Of a stretch of DNA of 64,000 nt, positions 1 through 7,574 are shown piece by piece. How positions within the stretch are numbered: the first letter of the stretch is position 1; each line of letters starts with the position of its first letter. Both the position numbers and the translations under genes were made by a program. This stretch comes from CAVTQY01 sp963736975. Lineage in GTDB: Bacteria; Pseudomonadota; Alphaproteobacteria; Acetobacterales; Acetobacteraceae. The DNA is taken from contig CAVTQY010000001.1 of NCBI GenBank assembly GCA_963736975.1, positions 930,001-994,000 of the forward strand, in the 5' to 3' direction. The notes below the pieces were generated by a model. That model searched no databases and had not been told where the DNA came from. It saw only the letters and a list, made by a program, of their open reading frames with translations.

Positions 1-517
1 TAGGGTCGGGCTGGAACTCGCCGGGATGAAAGAACAGCGTGCGCCAGCCAATGATCAGCGCGCGGTTGTTGTACGGGAAGTTCAGATCCTGCGGTGTGTT
101 GGCCCGATGCACCGCCGGAACCGACAGCAGATATGCAAAGATCGCATCGGAATCCTGGCGAGTGAGTTTAGTGTAGGCCTGAAACGGCATGGCCGGGTAC
201 AACAGACCGCCATCCGGCATGCGGCCGTCATGCAGGGCGCCGTAGAACTGGTCGGCGGTCCATCGGCCGATGCCGTACTCGGGATCAGGCGTGATATTGG
301 TTGAGTAGAGCGTCCCGAATGGTGTCGGCATCCTGCGCCCGCCGGCAAATAGCTTGCCGCCTGGGTCGGTATGGCAGGCGATGCAGTCGCCGGCGCGGGC
401 GAGATATTCCCCTCTCCGAATCGGGGTGCTGCCGGACTGGTCCTGCTGCGCGTGCAGCGGCACCGCGTACAGGCTGACCAGCAGCAACGCACGCAACAGC
501 GCCGGGGCACGGATCAT
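1..517 (-). CDS. c-type cytochrome, monoheme class I (partial, runs off the left edge)
   Basis: The reading frame is open to the window edge, so about 172 codons and no stop are visible. The start ATG at 517 overlaps the stop of the upstream cytochrome c4 gene in an ATGA, which implies translational coupling. The N-terminus is a signal peptide (MIRAPALL, a Leu/Val-rich core, then LHAQ). A heme-attachment motif CIACH lies near residues 45-49, followed by an RRMPTPFGTLYSTN stretch and a downstream GRMPDGGLLYPAMPF segment that could supply the axial Met. This layout resembles cytochrome c subunits of membrane-bound dehydrogenases, which carry electrons in the periplasm. The C-terminus and any further heme domain lie outside the window, so the subfamily is not settled. 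Confidence 0.85.
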   Translation of the reverse strand, partial: MIRAPALLRALLLVSLYAVPLHAQQDQSGSTPIRRGEYLARAGDCIACHTDPGGKLFAGGRRMPTPFGTLYSTNITPDPEYGIGRWTADQFYGALHDGRMPDGGLLYPAMPFQAYTKLTRQDSDAIFAYLLSVPAVHRANTPQDLNFPYNNRALIIGWRTLFFHPGEFQPDP

Positions 518-1218
518 TGCGGCTCGCTCCCGCAGGCGAACGGCAAGGCGAGCGTCCCGGCAGCAAGGGGTCGCGCGTCCGCCGGCACAGGACGGGACGC
601 TAGCCAGGCGGCAACAGCCGTGACATCCGCCTCGGTCAGCCGCGCGGCAACCAGTTGCATGCAGTCCGGCGCCTTCGCCGTGCGCGTACCGTAACGCCAG
701 GCGCCGAGTTGGGCGCTGATATAGTTGGCTCGCAAACCCAGCAGGGCCGGAATCGCCGGTTCCATGCCGGTCAGCAAGCGGCCGTGGCAACTCGCGCAGG
801 CGGGAATCTGGCGTGCCGCATTACCGTGCATAACAATATCTTCGCCATGCGTCAGCACCGCGGCGCTTACAGCCGGCACATAGGGCGGCGGGGCGGACGG
901 ATGCAGCGACGCAAAATAGCCGGCGATGTCCTGTAGATAGGAGTCCGGTAGGTACTCGAACAGATAATTCATCGGCGCGTAGCGCCGTTGCCCCAGGTGA
1001 AACTCGGAAAGCTGATTATAGAGATAACCAGCGGGTTTGCCGGCAATCCGGGGAAAATAGTCGTTGCTGGTGCCCTGGCCGTCTTCTCCGTGGCACGGTG
1101 CGCACGCCGCCATTCGTGCTGCCATGGTGTCGGGTGCCTGGCGCGGCCCGGATGGTTGGGCCACCGCATGCAGGCTCAGCATGACCAACGACACCAGCAC
1201 GGCAAACCAGCGGATCAT
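514..1218 (-). CDS. diheme cytochrome c4-type protein
   Basis: A 234-residue protein with a signal peptide (MIRWFAVLVSLVMLSLHAVA) and two heme-attachment motifs, CAPCH near residue 39 and CASCH near residue 148. Each lies in its own cytochrome domain, the tandem arrangement of the c4 family (periplasmic electron carriers to terminal oxidases). I chose the ATG at 1218 because it starts the signal peptide and has GAAGGGA upstream; an upstream start would only add a charged, unconserved leader. It overlaps the following cytochrome gene by four bases. Both cytochromes would be matured by the Ccm system encoded at 3.1-8.3 kb. Confidence 0.9.
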   Translation of the reverse strand: MIRWFAVLVSLVMLSLHAVAQPSGPRQAPDTMAARMAACAPCHGEDGQGTSNDYFPRIAGKPAGYLYNQLSEFHLGQRRYAPMNYLFEYLPDSYLQDIAGYFASLHPSAPPPYVPAVSAAVLTHGEDIVMHGNAARQIPACASCHGRLLTGMEPAIPALLGLRANYISAQLGAWRYGTRTAKAPDCMQLVAARLTEADVTAVAAWLASRPVPADARPLAAGTLALPFACGSEPQ

Positions 1219-1326
1219 GCCGATTCGTTCCCTTCGCCCGGGACACTGAACGCGATACAGGTCCCCGGCCCCTGAAGGCAAGTCCTTGCGCGCAAGCAAA
1301 GGCCGATACCGTCGCGCCATGATTGG

Positions 1327-1776
1327 TCATGCCTGCCGGACGCCGCGCGAAGCATGATCCCGAACGCCGCCAGCAGGCAGGCAATCGGCCAACGTATGCT
1401 CATCGAGCGAGCGGTAGAACTGCTCTTCCGCCGCCGCCAGACACACCCGCAAACCGCAGCGCGGCAGAAATGTGCAGTCGCAACTTTCGTCGCGGAAACA
1501 TGCCACCATCGCCTGCCCGTTCTCCAGATGCCTGATCAGCCGGCCCAGCCGGATCGCCCCGGGCGCCGCCTCCAGCACTACGCCTCCCGCCACGCCGCGC
1601 AGCGTACGGGTCAATCCCAGCCGACTCAGATCCTGCACGATCTTGTGCAGGTGATCGCGCGACAGCCCGCCCAATTCGGCGGCCAGCCGCTCCACCGTGA
1701 CCGGTCCGGCGGCCCGGCGCAGCGCCAGGTGCATCAACACGCGCAGCGCGATGTCGGTCGAGGTAAGCAGGCGCAT
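1327..1776 (-). CDS. Rrf2-family iron-sulfur transcriptional regulator, NsrR-like
   Basis: A 149-residue Rrf2-family winged-helix regulator. The N-terminus (MRLLTSTDIALRVLMHLAL) and the recognition helix region (GLSRDHLHKIVQDLSRLGL) are typical of the family. The cluster-binding loop has Cys at about positions 93, 99, 101, 107 and 112; NsrR proteins use three cysteines at similar spacing for a nitric-oxide-sensitive iron-sulfur cluster. The start is the ATG at 1776, since the longer frame begins with TTG. It is divergent from a RIC di-iron repair gene at 1899, and the gap holds two palindromes. It is therefore likely to repress RIC, and itself, until NO or oxidative damage destroys the cluster. 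IscR or RirA types are less likely from the partner gene. Confidence 0.85.
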   Translation of the reverse strand: MRLLTSTDIALRVLMHLALRRAAGPVTVERLAAELGGLSRDHLHKIVQDLSRLGLTRTLRGVAGGVVLEAAPGAIRLGRLIRHLENGQAMVACFRDESCDCTFLPRCGLRVCLAAAEEQFYRSLDEHTLADCLPAGGVRDHASRGVRQA

Positions 1777-1795
1777 GAGTGCCCCCAAGGGAAAC

Positions 1796-1841
1796 TGGTA
1801 TTGACAATGCCAGATCCAGGTTTATGGTATCGGCAATACCA
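1796..1841. promoter_or_regulatory. two 17-bp operator-like palindromes in the Rrf2/RIC divergent promoter
   Basis: Site 1 (1796-1812) reads TGGTAT-TGACA-ATGCCA and site 2 (1825-1841) reads TGGTAT-CGGCA-ATACCA. Site 2 is a perfect 6-bp inverted repeat around 5 bp; site 1 has one mismatch. Their starts are 29 bp apart, close to three helical turns, and both sit between the divergent start codons of the Rrf2 regulator and the RIC gene. Dimeric Rrf2 regulators bind short inverted repeats of this kind. Autoregulation and control of RIC is the natural inference; I have not matched the sequence to a published consensus. Confidence 0.7.
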
Positions 1842-1898
1842 CTTTGCGGGCGCCCCGGCTACTCCCCGCGAAACACTACCGCACAGGAGATCTCGAAA

Positions 1899-2576
1899 AT
1901 GACCGCCACGTCATCGCAACCGGGAGCGTTCGAGACGCGCAGCCTTGCCGACATCGCGGCAACACTGCCCGGAGCGACCTCGCTTTTCCGCCGGCATAAG
2001 CTCGATTTCTGTTGCGGCGGGCGCATGTCGCTCGCCGAGGCGGCTACCGCCAAAGGCATTCCGCTGCCCGAGCTGCAGACGGAGTTGGACACCCTGGCCG
2101 CACGGCCCCCGACATTATCCGGACCCGAGACCACCCAGGAGCTCATCGCCCGCATCGAGACGCATTATCACGCGGTGCACCGGCGCGAGCTGCCGGAACT
2201 GATGAAACTCGCCCGTCGGGTGGAGGCGGCGCACAAAGACCATCCGGCCGTGCCGCGCGGGCTCGCGGCCCTGCTGCAGACCATGGCCGACGACCTCGAT
2301 TCCCATATGCGGCAGGAAGAGCAGGTGCTCTTCCCGCTGATGCGCCACGCCGATCACGCTGCGCTTGCCCAACCGGTGGCGGCCATGCTCGCGGAACACG
2401 ACGAACATGGCGAGCGGTTGCGCGAGCTGGCGGCCAGGACAGCCGATTTCACCCCACCCGAAAGCGCCTGCCCGACCTGGCGGGCGCTTTATGTCGGATT
2501 GCGCAAGTTCTCCGACGACCTGATGGACCACGTGCATACCGAAAACAACCTGCTGTTTCCCCGCTTCGCCGACTGA
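1899..2576 (+). CDS. scdA: iron-sulfur cluster repair di-iron protein (RIC/ScdA/YtfE)
   Basis: A 225-residue protein of normal RIC length. The N-terminal DUF542-type segment (about residues 12-50) carries the cysteine pair in KLDFCCGG. The C-terminal hemerythrin-like domain supplies His/Glu ligands in HYHAVHRRELPEL, HMRQEEQVLFPLM, LAEHDEHGERL and DHVHTENNLLFPRF. RIC proteins repair iron-sulfur clusters damaged by nitric oxide or peroxide and act in the cytoplasm. I chose the ATG at 1899 because ACAGGAGATC precedes it and the family homology begins there. It is transcribed away from the Rrf2 regulator across the twin palindromes. A four-helix membrane protein follows 31 bp downstream and may be cotranscribed. 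Confidence 0.93.
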   Translation: MTATSSQPGAFETRSLADIAATLPGATSLFRRHKLDFCCGGRMSLAEAATAKGIPLPELQTELDTLAARPPTLSGPETTQELIARIETHYHAVHRRELPELMKLARRVEAAHKDHPAVPRGLAALLQTMADDLDSHMRQEEQVLFPLMRHADHAALAQPVAAMLAEHDEHGERLRELAARTADFTPPESACPTWRALYVGLRKFSDDLMDHVHTENNLLFPRFAD

Positions 2577-2607
2577 ACCCGCCCCAGCGCACGATCGCTC
2601 GCGGCGA

Positions 2608-3087
2608 ATGATCGGCCTCGCCCTCGCCCGGGCGCTGCACGTCCTCGCCGTTGTTCTTTGGATCGGCGGTGTCGGCATGGTGACGACCGTCGTGCTTCCG
2701 GCGATCCGGAGCGATTTCCCGCCGGACCGCCGGTTCGCTGCCTTCAATGCGCTTGAAACCCGTTTCGCCATGCAGGCGCGGCTTACAACGCTCGTTGCCG
2801 GAGCGAGCGGCTTCTATATGGCGTGGCGCCTGAATGCGTGGAGCCGGTTCGGCTCGGCCGCATTCTGGTGGATGCACGCGATGGTGCTGACCTGGCTCGT
2901 GTTCACCCTCATGCTGTTTGTTCTCGAGCCGCTGCTGGGGCGGCTGCTGTCGCGCCGCGCGGCGTCGGCACCGGAGCCCACATTTCGGCTGCTGGAATGG
3001 CTTCACCGCTTCCTGCTCGTCGCAAGCCTGCTGACCATCGCCGGAGCGGTCGCGGGCAGCCACGGCGGCAACCTGCTCGCTTGGTAG
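2608..3087 (+). CDS. small integral membrane protein, CopD-like
   Basis: A 159-residue protein with about four membrane segments: residues 3-30 (LARALHVLAVVLWIGGVGMV), 53-72, 88-112 and 133-155. The first helix has the ALHVLAVVLWIGG pattern seen in CopD-like and DUF2269-like heme or copper membrane proteins, in which the His may be functional. It begins 31 bp after RIC on the same strand, suggesting a shared transcript and a link to NO or metal stress. The biochemical role is not deducible from sequence. It converges with ccmI, whose stop lies 12 bp away. Confidence 0.7.
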   Translation: MIGLALARALHVLAVVLWIGGVGMVTTVVLPAIRSDFPPDRRFAAFNALETRFAMQARLTTLVAGASGFYMAWRLNAWSRFGSAAFWWMHAMVLTWLVFTLMLFVLEPLLGRLLSRRAASAPEPTFRLLEWLHRFLLVASLLTIAGAVAGSHGGNLLAW

Positions 3088-3099
3088 GGACGACGAAAC

Positions 3100-3813
3100 C
3101 TATCCACCTCCCAACCGCCGCTCGGCCATCGGCCGCCACGGTGCATCCACCGGCCCCTCCGCCAGAGCACGGCGAAACAGATCAGCTGCCGCCGTCGTCA
3201 CATGCCCGTTCGCTTCGGTCATAGCCTCGGCGGTTTCAACCGCAAGCGTCGGGTCGAACTGCGCCGCCAGCGCGGTGTTCCATGCATCCGCCGCCCGGGT
3301 CATATGACCCAACCGCGCCTCCGCATTGCCGAGCAGGATATAACCCTCCCGCGCCTTGTCGGTCTTAGGATTCAGGCCCGCCAACGCCGTACGCAACCGG
3401 GCGATCAGCGCATCCTCCTGCCGAACCCGCTGCTCCGCCTCGGCAATACGCTGCTTGAGCGGCATCGCCGGCAACCCCGGCGACCCACCGGTCAGATACA
3501 ACAACACCGCACCCACCGGCACCAGTACCAGCGCGGCCCAAAGCGGCCCCCGCGAGGCCGGTACCAACGCCGGATCGGTCGAACCCGCTGCCGCCAGCAA
3601 TCGCCGCTGCACCTCCAGCACCGCCATTTCATGCTCCGCCGGCCCGATCCTCGCCTCCGCCAGATCGCGATCCAGCTCGGCAAGCTGGGCGCGATGCAGC
3701 GCCAGCGCCGCCTCCCGCCGGCTGCGCGCAACAGCGGCGCGGCGTAAAACAAACGCAAGCGGCGCCAATGCAAGGGCAATTAGCGCGGCGACCGCCACCC
3801 AAAGCGAGATCAT
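3100..3813 (-). CDS. ccmI: cytochrome c maturation protein CcmI (CycH)
   Basis: A 237-residue protein, last gene of the ccm operon. Two N-terminal membrane segments (about residues 3-24 and 90-110) flank a cytoplasmic loop with ELDRDLAEARIGPAE. The C-terminus is a TPR-like helical region (GYILLGNAEARLGHMTRAADAW...). CcmI chaperones apocytochrome c to the CcmFH heme ligase at the periplasmic face of the membrane. It starts 9 bp after the ccmH stop. Its C-terminal TPR region is shorter than in the long (about 400-residue) CcmI proteins, as is common in this order. Confidence 0.88.
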   Translation of the reverse strand: MISLWVAVAALIALALAPLAFVLRRAAVARSRREAALALHRAQLAELDRDLAEARIGPAEHEMAVLEVQRRLLAAAGSTDPALVPASRGPLWAALVLVPVGAVLLYLTGGSPGLPAMPLKQRIAEAEQRVRQEDALIARLRTALAGLNPKTDKAREGYILLGNAEARLGHMTRAADAWNTALAAQFDPTLAVETAEAMTEANGHVTTAAADLFRRALAEGPVDAPWRPMAERRLGGG

Positions 3814-3822
3814 CCGCCGCGC

Positions 3823-4407
3823 TTACTCCAGCAGATCCGCCAAGCGCTGACGCTCGGCTGTCGATAGCGGCGCAGGCGCCGGAGGCGTACGCCGCCGCCC
3901 AAGCAACACTGCAATCACACCCACCGAAACCGCAATGAAAGGCGCGCCCCACAACACCAGCGTCATCGGTTCGAACGGCGGACGCAGGCGGATAAAGTTA
4001 CCGTACCGCGCGACCATCCAGGCAATCACCTGCCGGTTGCTTTCGCCGGCCGACACACGCTGACGAATGATCCGACGAAAATCCTTCGCCAGATCAGCGT
4101 CCGATTGCTCTACACTCTCGTTCTGACAAACCAAGCAACGCAACTGCTCGCCGATCGCCTCGGCCCGTCGCTCCAACACCGGATTGGCCAGCATTTCACC
4201 GGGGTCGCTCACCGCCCGCGCTGGCGTCGCCAGCATGAGGGCGGCCAGGAAGACCAAAGGGGCGCTGCCCCCTTGGAACCCCCGCCAGGGGCCTCGTCCC
4301 CTGAACCCCTTCTGGGCGAGGCCAACAGATAGGTTCCAAGGGGCCACGCCCCTTGGTGGAGGGTCCAGTGGGGCAAAGCCCTCCTGGCCATGCTTGCCGC
4401 CCCTCAT
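3823..4407 (-). CDS. ccmH: cytochrome c maturation protein CcmH with a repeat-derived leader
   Basis: A 194-residue frame. CcmH proper begins near residue 66 with the periplasmic thiol motif LRCLVCQNESVEQS (CxxC) and continues ADLAKDFRRIIRQRV to a C-terminal membrane helix (MTLVLWGAPFIAVSVGVIAV). CcmH reduces apocytochrome thiols and works with CcmF and CcmI. The ATG at 4407 overlaps the ccmG stop as ATGA, so it is very likely the real start, yet about 50 residues before the hydrophobic LVFLAALMLATPARA segment are encoded by a GC-rich palindromic repeat. The repeat therefore supplies the n-region of the signal peptide. No other ATG lies upstream of the hydrophobic core; only a TTG could give a shorter product. 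Confidence 0.88.
   Translation of the reverse strand: MRGGKHGQEGFAPLDPPPRGVAPWNLSVGLAQKGFRGRGPWRGFQGGSAPLVFLAALMLATPARAVSDPGEMLANPVLERRAEAIGEQLRCLVCQNESVEQSDADLAKDFRRIIRQRVSAGESNRQVIAWMVARYGNFIRLRPPFEPMTLVLWGAPFIAVSVGVIAVLLGRRRTPPAPAPLSTAERQRLADLLE
4245..4400. repeat. GC-rich palindromic repeat inserted at the 5' end of ccmH
   Basis: About 150 bp of alternating Gs and Cs that folds on itself, for example CCAAGGGG (4336-4343) against CCCCTTGG (4349-4356), plus related runs near 4256-4278 and 4375-4390. Repeats of this look are usually intergenic in Acetobacteraceae; here the element lies inside a coding frame, in phase, just after the ccmG/ccmH ATGA overlap. The family attribution is from memory, and the copy number in this genome is unknown. 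Confidence 0.6.
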
Positions 4408-4964
4408 GCCAGCGACCGCAGCAACGGGGTGATGGTATTATGCATCACCTCGTCGGACAGGCCGCCCGCGAAACGCAAGCGAACGATGCCGGTCTTGTCC
4501 ACAACGTAGGTTTCGGGCACGCCGTAAAGACCGAAGTTGATGGCCACACGTCCTAATTCGTCGCGCGCGACGCGTTCGTAAGGGTTGCCGTTCCGGTTTA
4601 GGAATGAAGCTGTTGCCGCAGTCTTGTCCTTATAAGCGATGCCCCAGAGCGGCACACCCTGGTTCTTGAGCGCCATGAGTGTCGGCGCCTCTTCCACGCA
4701 CGGAATGCACCAGGAGGCGAAGAAGTTCACCAATGCAGGTGTGCCGCGGACGACGATGTCGGCATTGGAAAACCCCGCCGACGGCGGCTGGCCGGGCAGG
4801 GAGAATGCGGGCAGGGGTTTGCCAACCAGCATGCTCGGCAGCGCGTGGGGATCGTATGTCCCTTCCTGCATACGGGCGAGCAAACCCCAGAACGCGCCGC
4901 CCGCCGCGGCGGCAACGGCGAGCGGACCCAGCATGATCAGACGGCGGCGGGTCAAAGCATCCAT
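4404..4964 (-). CDS. ccmG: thiol:disulfide interchange protein CcmG (DsbE)
   Basis: A 186-residue membrane-anchored thioredoxin. An N-terminal anchor (about residues 9-28) is followed by the thioredoxin fold with active site WCIPC near residue 85, and the family's cis-Pro region GVPETYVVD near residue 147. CcmG keeps the thiols of CcmH or apocytochrome reduced in the periplasm. It starts 8 bp after the ccmF stop and overlaps ccmH by four bases, in a single transcript. Confidence 0.93.
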   Translation of the reverse strand: MDALTRRRLIMLGPLAVAAAAGGAFWGLLARMQEGTYDPHALPSMLVGKPLPAFSLPGQPPSAGFSNADIVVRGTPALVNFFASWCIPCVEEAPTLMALKNQGVPLWGIAYKDKTAATASFLNRNGNPYERVARDELGRVAINFGLYGVPETYVVDKTGIVRLRFAGGLSDEVMHNTITPLLRSLA

Positions 4965-4972
4965 GCTGGGGC

Positions 4973-6937
4973 TCAGGCGGCAGCCTCGACGGGGCGTCGG
5001 CGCCGGGACGGGGCGCCAATGCGCAACCGCCGGTCGGCCAGCGACAGCGCGCCGCCGAACGCCATAACCAGCGCGCCGAGCCAGACCCAGGGCGCCAGGT
5101 AATTGATGTGCAACCGCAGCACCACCTGGCCGTCCCGTTCGTCGCCCATCACCGCGTACAGGTCGCGGATGCCGTTAGTCTGGATCGCGGTGTCGCTGAC
5201 GGTCTGTTGCTGGCGGGTGAAAGTATGTCGAGACGGATGGAAGGACGCCACCGCCCGTCCATTCCTGGTTACGGTCAGGTCGGCTACCCGCGCCCGGTAA
5301 TCCGGCCCGGGCGCACTGTGCACGTCGTTCAGCGTCCAGTTGTATCCGCCGAAATGAGTTGTGCTTCCCGGCGCAACCGCAACGATGGTGCTCACCGCGA
5401 GCGACATCCCGGCAATTCCGGCGACCGTCACGCCCATGCCGGCGTGGGCGACGGCGGCGCCCCAAACCGCCAGCGGCTGCGCCGCCAATCGCGCGCGGCT
5501 GGCCGCGAACGGCACCCGGAACAGCCGCACGCGCTCCACCAACTCGGCGAAGGCGCCAAAGATCAGCCAGGCCGCCGCGGCGAAGCCGCCGGCCGCGAAG
5601 GTGTTGCGCAACCCCGCTTCCACGCCGATCCCAATCAGCGCGGCGATCGCCGCCGCCCACCACAGCCGCAGCAGGCCGGGCAGCAGGTCGGCGCGTTTCC
5701 AGGCCAGCGTCGGCCCCACACTCATCGCGGCGAACAGTGGCACCAGCAACGGCACGACCGTCAGGTGGAAATAGGGCGGCCCGACACTCAGCGTGGCGTT
5801 GAACAACAGCGCCGCGAACAACGGATAGCTCGTACCGGTGAACACCACGGCTGCCAGCGAGCACAACAGGATGTTATTGAGCACCAGCGCGCCTTCGCGC
5901 GATACCGGAGCGAACACCCCCGACGCCGCCAGGGCAGGGGCGCGCAGCGCGAACAGCAGCAGGCTGCCGCCGATCACCACGGCCAACAGTGCGAGGATGA
6001 ACACCCCCCGAGTTGGGTCAGAGGCGAAACTGTGCACCGAATTGAGGATGCCGGAGCGCACCATGAATGTGCCGCACAGGCTTAATGAGAACGTGCCGAT
6101 CGCCAGCAGGATGGTCCAGGATTTCAGCGCGTCCCGTTTCTCCACCACAATCGAGGAGTGCAGCAGCGCCGTGCCGGTGAGCCACGGGAGCAGCGAGGCG
6201 TTCTCCACCGGGTCCCAGAACCAATAGCCGCCCCAGCCCAGCTCGTAATAAGCCCACCAGGAGCCGAGCGCGATCCCGCCGGTCAGCAGGCACCACGCCC
6301 CGAGGGTCCACGGCCGCACCCACCGGCCCCAGGCGGCATCCACCCGCCCTTCCAGCAGCGCGGCAACGGCGAAGGCGAAAGGAATGCTGAACCCGACATA
6401 CCCGGCGTAGAGCACCGGCGGGTGCATCGCCAGACCCGGGTCCTGCAACAGCGGATTGATGTTCTGCCCGTCGATCGGCGGCGGCCAGACGCGCATGAAG
6501 GGGTTGGAGGCGGTCAGCGCATACAGCAGGAAGCCGGCGGAGATGCAGCCGAGCACCCCGATCACCCGCGCCCGCAAGGCGGACGGTAGGTTGCGCCCGA
6601 ACGCCGCCACCGCCCCGGCGCACAAAGCGAGGATCAGGCACCAGAGCAGGATCGACCCCTCGTGGTTCCCCCAGGTGCCGGTGATCTTGTAAATCAGCGG
6701 CTCGGTGGCGCTGGAATTCTCGGCCACGTTGAACACCGAGAAATCGTCGGTGACTCCGCTCCAGACCAGGCACAGGAACGACGCGGCCAAGGCCAGCAAC
6801 TGCCCGATCGCAAGCGCCGGGGCGGCGGCCATCAGCCGCGCGTCACGATGATGCGCCCCGGCGAGCGGCAAAACTGCCTGCGCGGCGGCAATCGCGACAG
6901 CAAGTGCCAAGGCGAAGTGACCCAGCTCCGGCGTCAT
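4973..6937 (-). CDS. ccmF: heme lyase subunit CcmF
   Basis: A 654-residue polytopic membrane protein of normal CcmF length. The tryptophan-rich WWD heme-handling signature is present (ELGWGGYWFWDPVENASLLP), as are conserved LLQDPGLAMHPPVLYAGYVG and MVRSGILNSVHSFASDPTRG segments whose histidines ligate heme. With CcmH and CcmI it attaches heme to apocytochromes on the periplasmic side. I chose the ATG at 6937 because it overlaps the ccmE stop (ATGA) and starts directly in the first helix; the longer frame would add 22 unconserved residues. Confidence 0.95.
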   Translation of the reverse strand: MTPELGHFALALAVAIAAAQAVLPLAGAHHRDARLMAAAPALAIGQLLALAASFLCLVWSGVTDDFSVFNVAENSSATEPLIYKITGTWGNHEGSILLWCLILALCAGAVAAFGRNLPSALRARVIGVLGCISAGFLLYALTASNPFMRVWPPPIDGQNINPLLQDPGLAMHPPVLYAGYVGFSIPFAFAVAALLEGRVDAAWGRWVRPWTLGAWCLLTGGIALGSWWAYYELGWGGYWFWDPVENASLLPWLTGTALLHSSIVVEKRDALKSWTILLAIGTFSLSLCGTFMVRSGILNSVHSFASDPTRGVFILALLAVVIGGSLLLFALRAPALAASGVFAPVSREGALVLNNILLCSLAAVVFTGTSYPLFAALLFNATLSVGPPYFHLTVVPLLVPLFAAMSVGPTLAWKRADLLPGLLRLWWAAAIAALIGIGVEAGLRNTFAAGGFAAAAWLIFGAFAELVERVRLFRVPFAASRARLAAQPLAVWGAAVAHAGMGVTVAGIAGMSLAVSTIVAVAPGSTTHFGGYNWTLNDVHSAPGPDYRARVADLTVTRNGRAVASFHPSRHTFTRQQQTVSDTAIQTNGIRDLYAVMGDERDGQVVLRLHINYLAPWVWLGALVMAFGGALSLADRRLRIGAPSRRRRPVEAAA

Positions 6938-7431
6938 TTCCGCGAAACGCTCAGCGTGTCCCAGGTGCTGGCAGGCGGCGGCTCGCCGGCCGCCGGGTTC
7001 CAATGGCCGCTTTTTTTGAGCGCCTCGACCACTTCTTTCGGCATGTAGTTCTCATCATGCTTTGCGAGGACGTCGCTGGCCCGGAACGTCCCATCCGGCT
7101 GGATGGAGCCGATGGTCACGATCCCCTGCCCTTCGCGGAACAGGTCCGGCAGCATGCCCGTATAGGTGACTTTGACCGCGGCATGGCCGTCGGTCACGTC
7201 GAAGCTGGCCACAGGGTGCCCGTCGATCGTGCTGCGCCGGACACTGCCGGCCTGCACCAGCCCGCCAAGGCGAAAGGTGCTGCCCGGCGGCGGGTCCTTG
7301 GCGGCGATCTGCGAGGGTGAAACGAAGAACACCAGGCTGCTCTGGAAGGCGGTCAGCGCCAGCGCAGTGGCCGAGCCGAGGCCCATCCCGCAGGCGAGCA
7401 GCACGTAAAGGCGGCGCCGTTTGCGGGTCAT
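6934..7431 (-). CDS. ccmE: periplasmic heme chaperone CcmE
   Basis: A 165-residue protein with a basic N-terminus (MTRKRRRLYVLLACGMG) and one membrane anchor, then the OB-fold. The covalent heme-binding histidine is in LAKHDENYMP near residue 131. CcmE receives heme from the CcmC complex and passes it to CcmF. It overlaps ccmD upstream and ccmF downstream, each through ATGA. Confidence 0.95.
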   Translation of the reverse strand: MTRKRRRLYVLLACGMGLGSATALALTAFQSSLVFFVSPSQIAAKDPPPGSTFRLGGLVQAGSVRRSTIDGHPVASFDVTDGHAAVKVTYTGMLPDLFREGQGIVTIGSIQPDGTFRASDVLAKHDENYMPKEVVEALKKSGHWNPAAGEPPPASTWDTLSVSRK

Positions 7432-7574
7432 GCGCGCCGGCGGTTCCGGCGCGGATCAATGGCGGCAAGCCGTCGCGCGGCCTGGCGCATCCGCGTATAA
7501 GCGGCGGCGGCATAGACTGCGGGCAACACCACGCCCAGCGCGTAGGACGCGGCGATGAAGGGCAGATGCGTCAC
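7428..7574 (-). CDS. ccmD: heme exporter protein CcmD
   Basis: A 48-residue protein with one membrane helix (FIAASYALGVVLPAVYAAAA) and a basic tail (RRLAAIDPRRNRRR), the usual size and shape of CcmD, which helps release holo-CcmE from CcmC. It uses a GTG start at 7574 that overlaps the ccmC stop as GTGA; its own stop overlaps the ccmE ATG. The gene is easy to miss because of the GTG start. Confidence 0.85.
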   Translation of the reverse strand: MTHLPFIAASYALGVVLPAVYAAAAYTRMRQAARRLAAIDPRRNRRRA

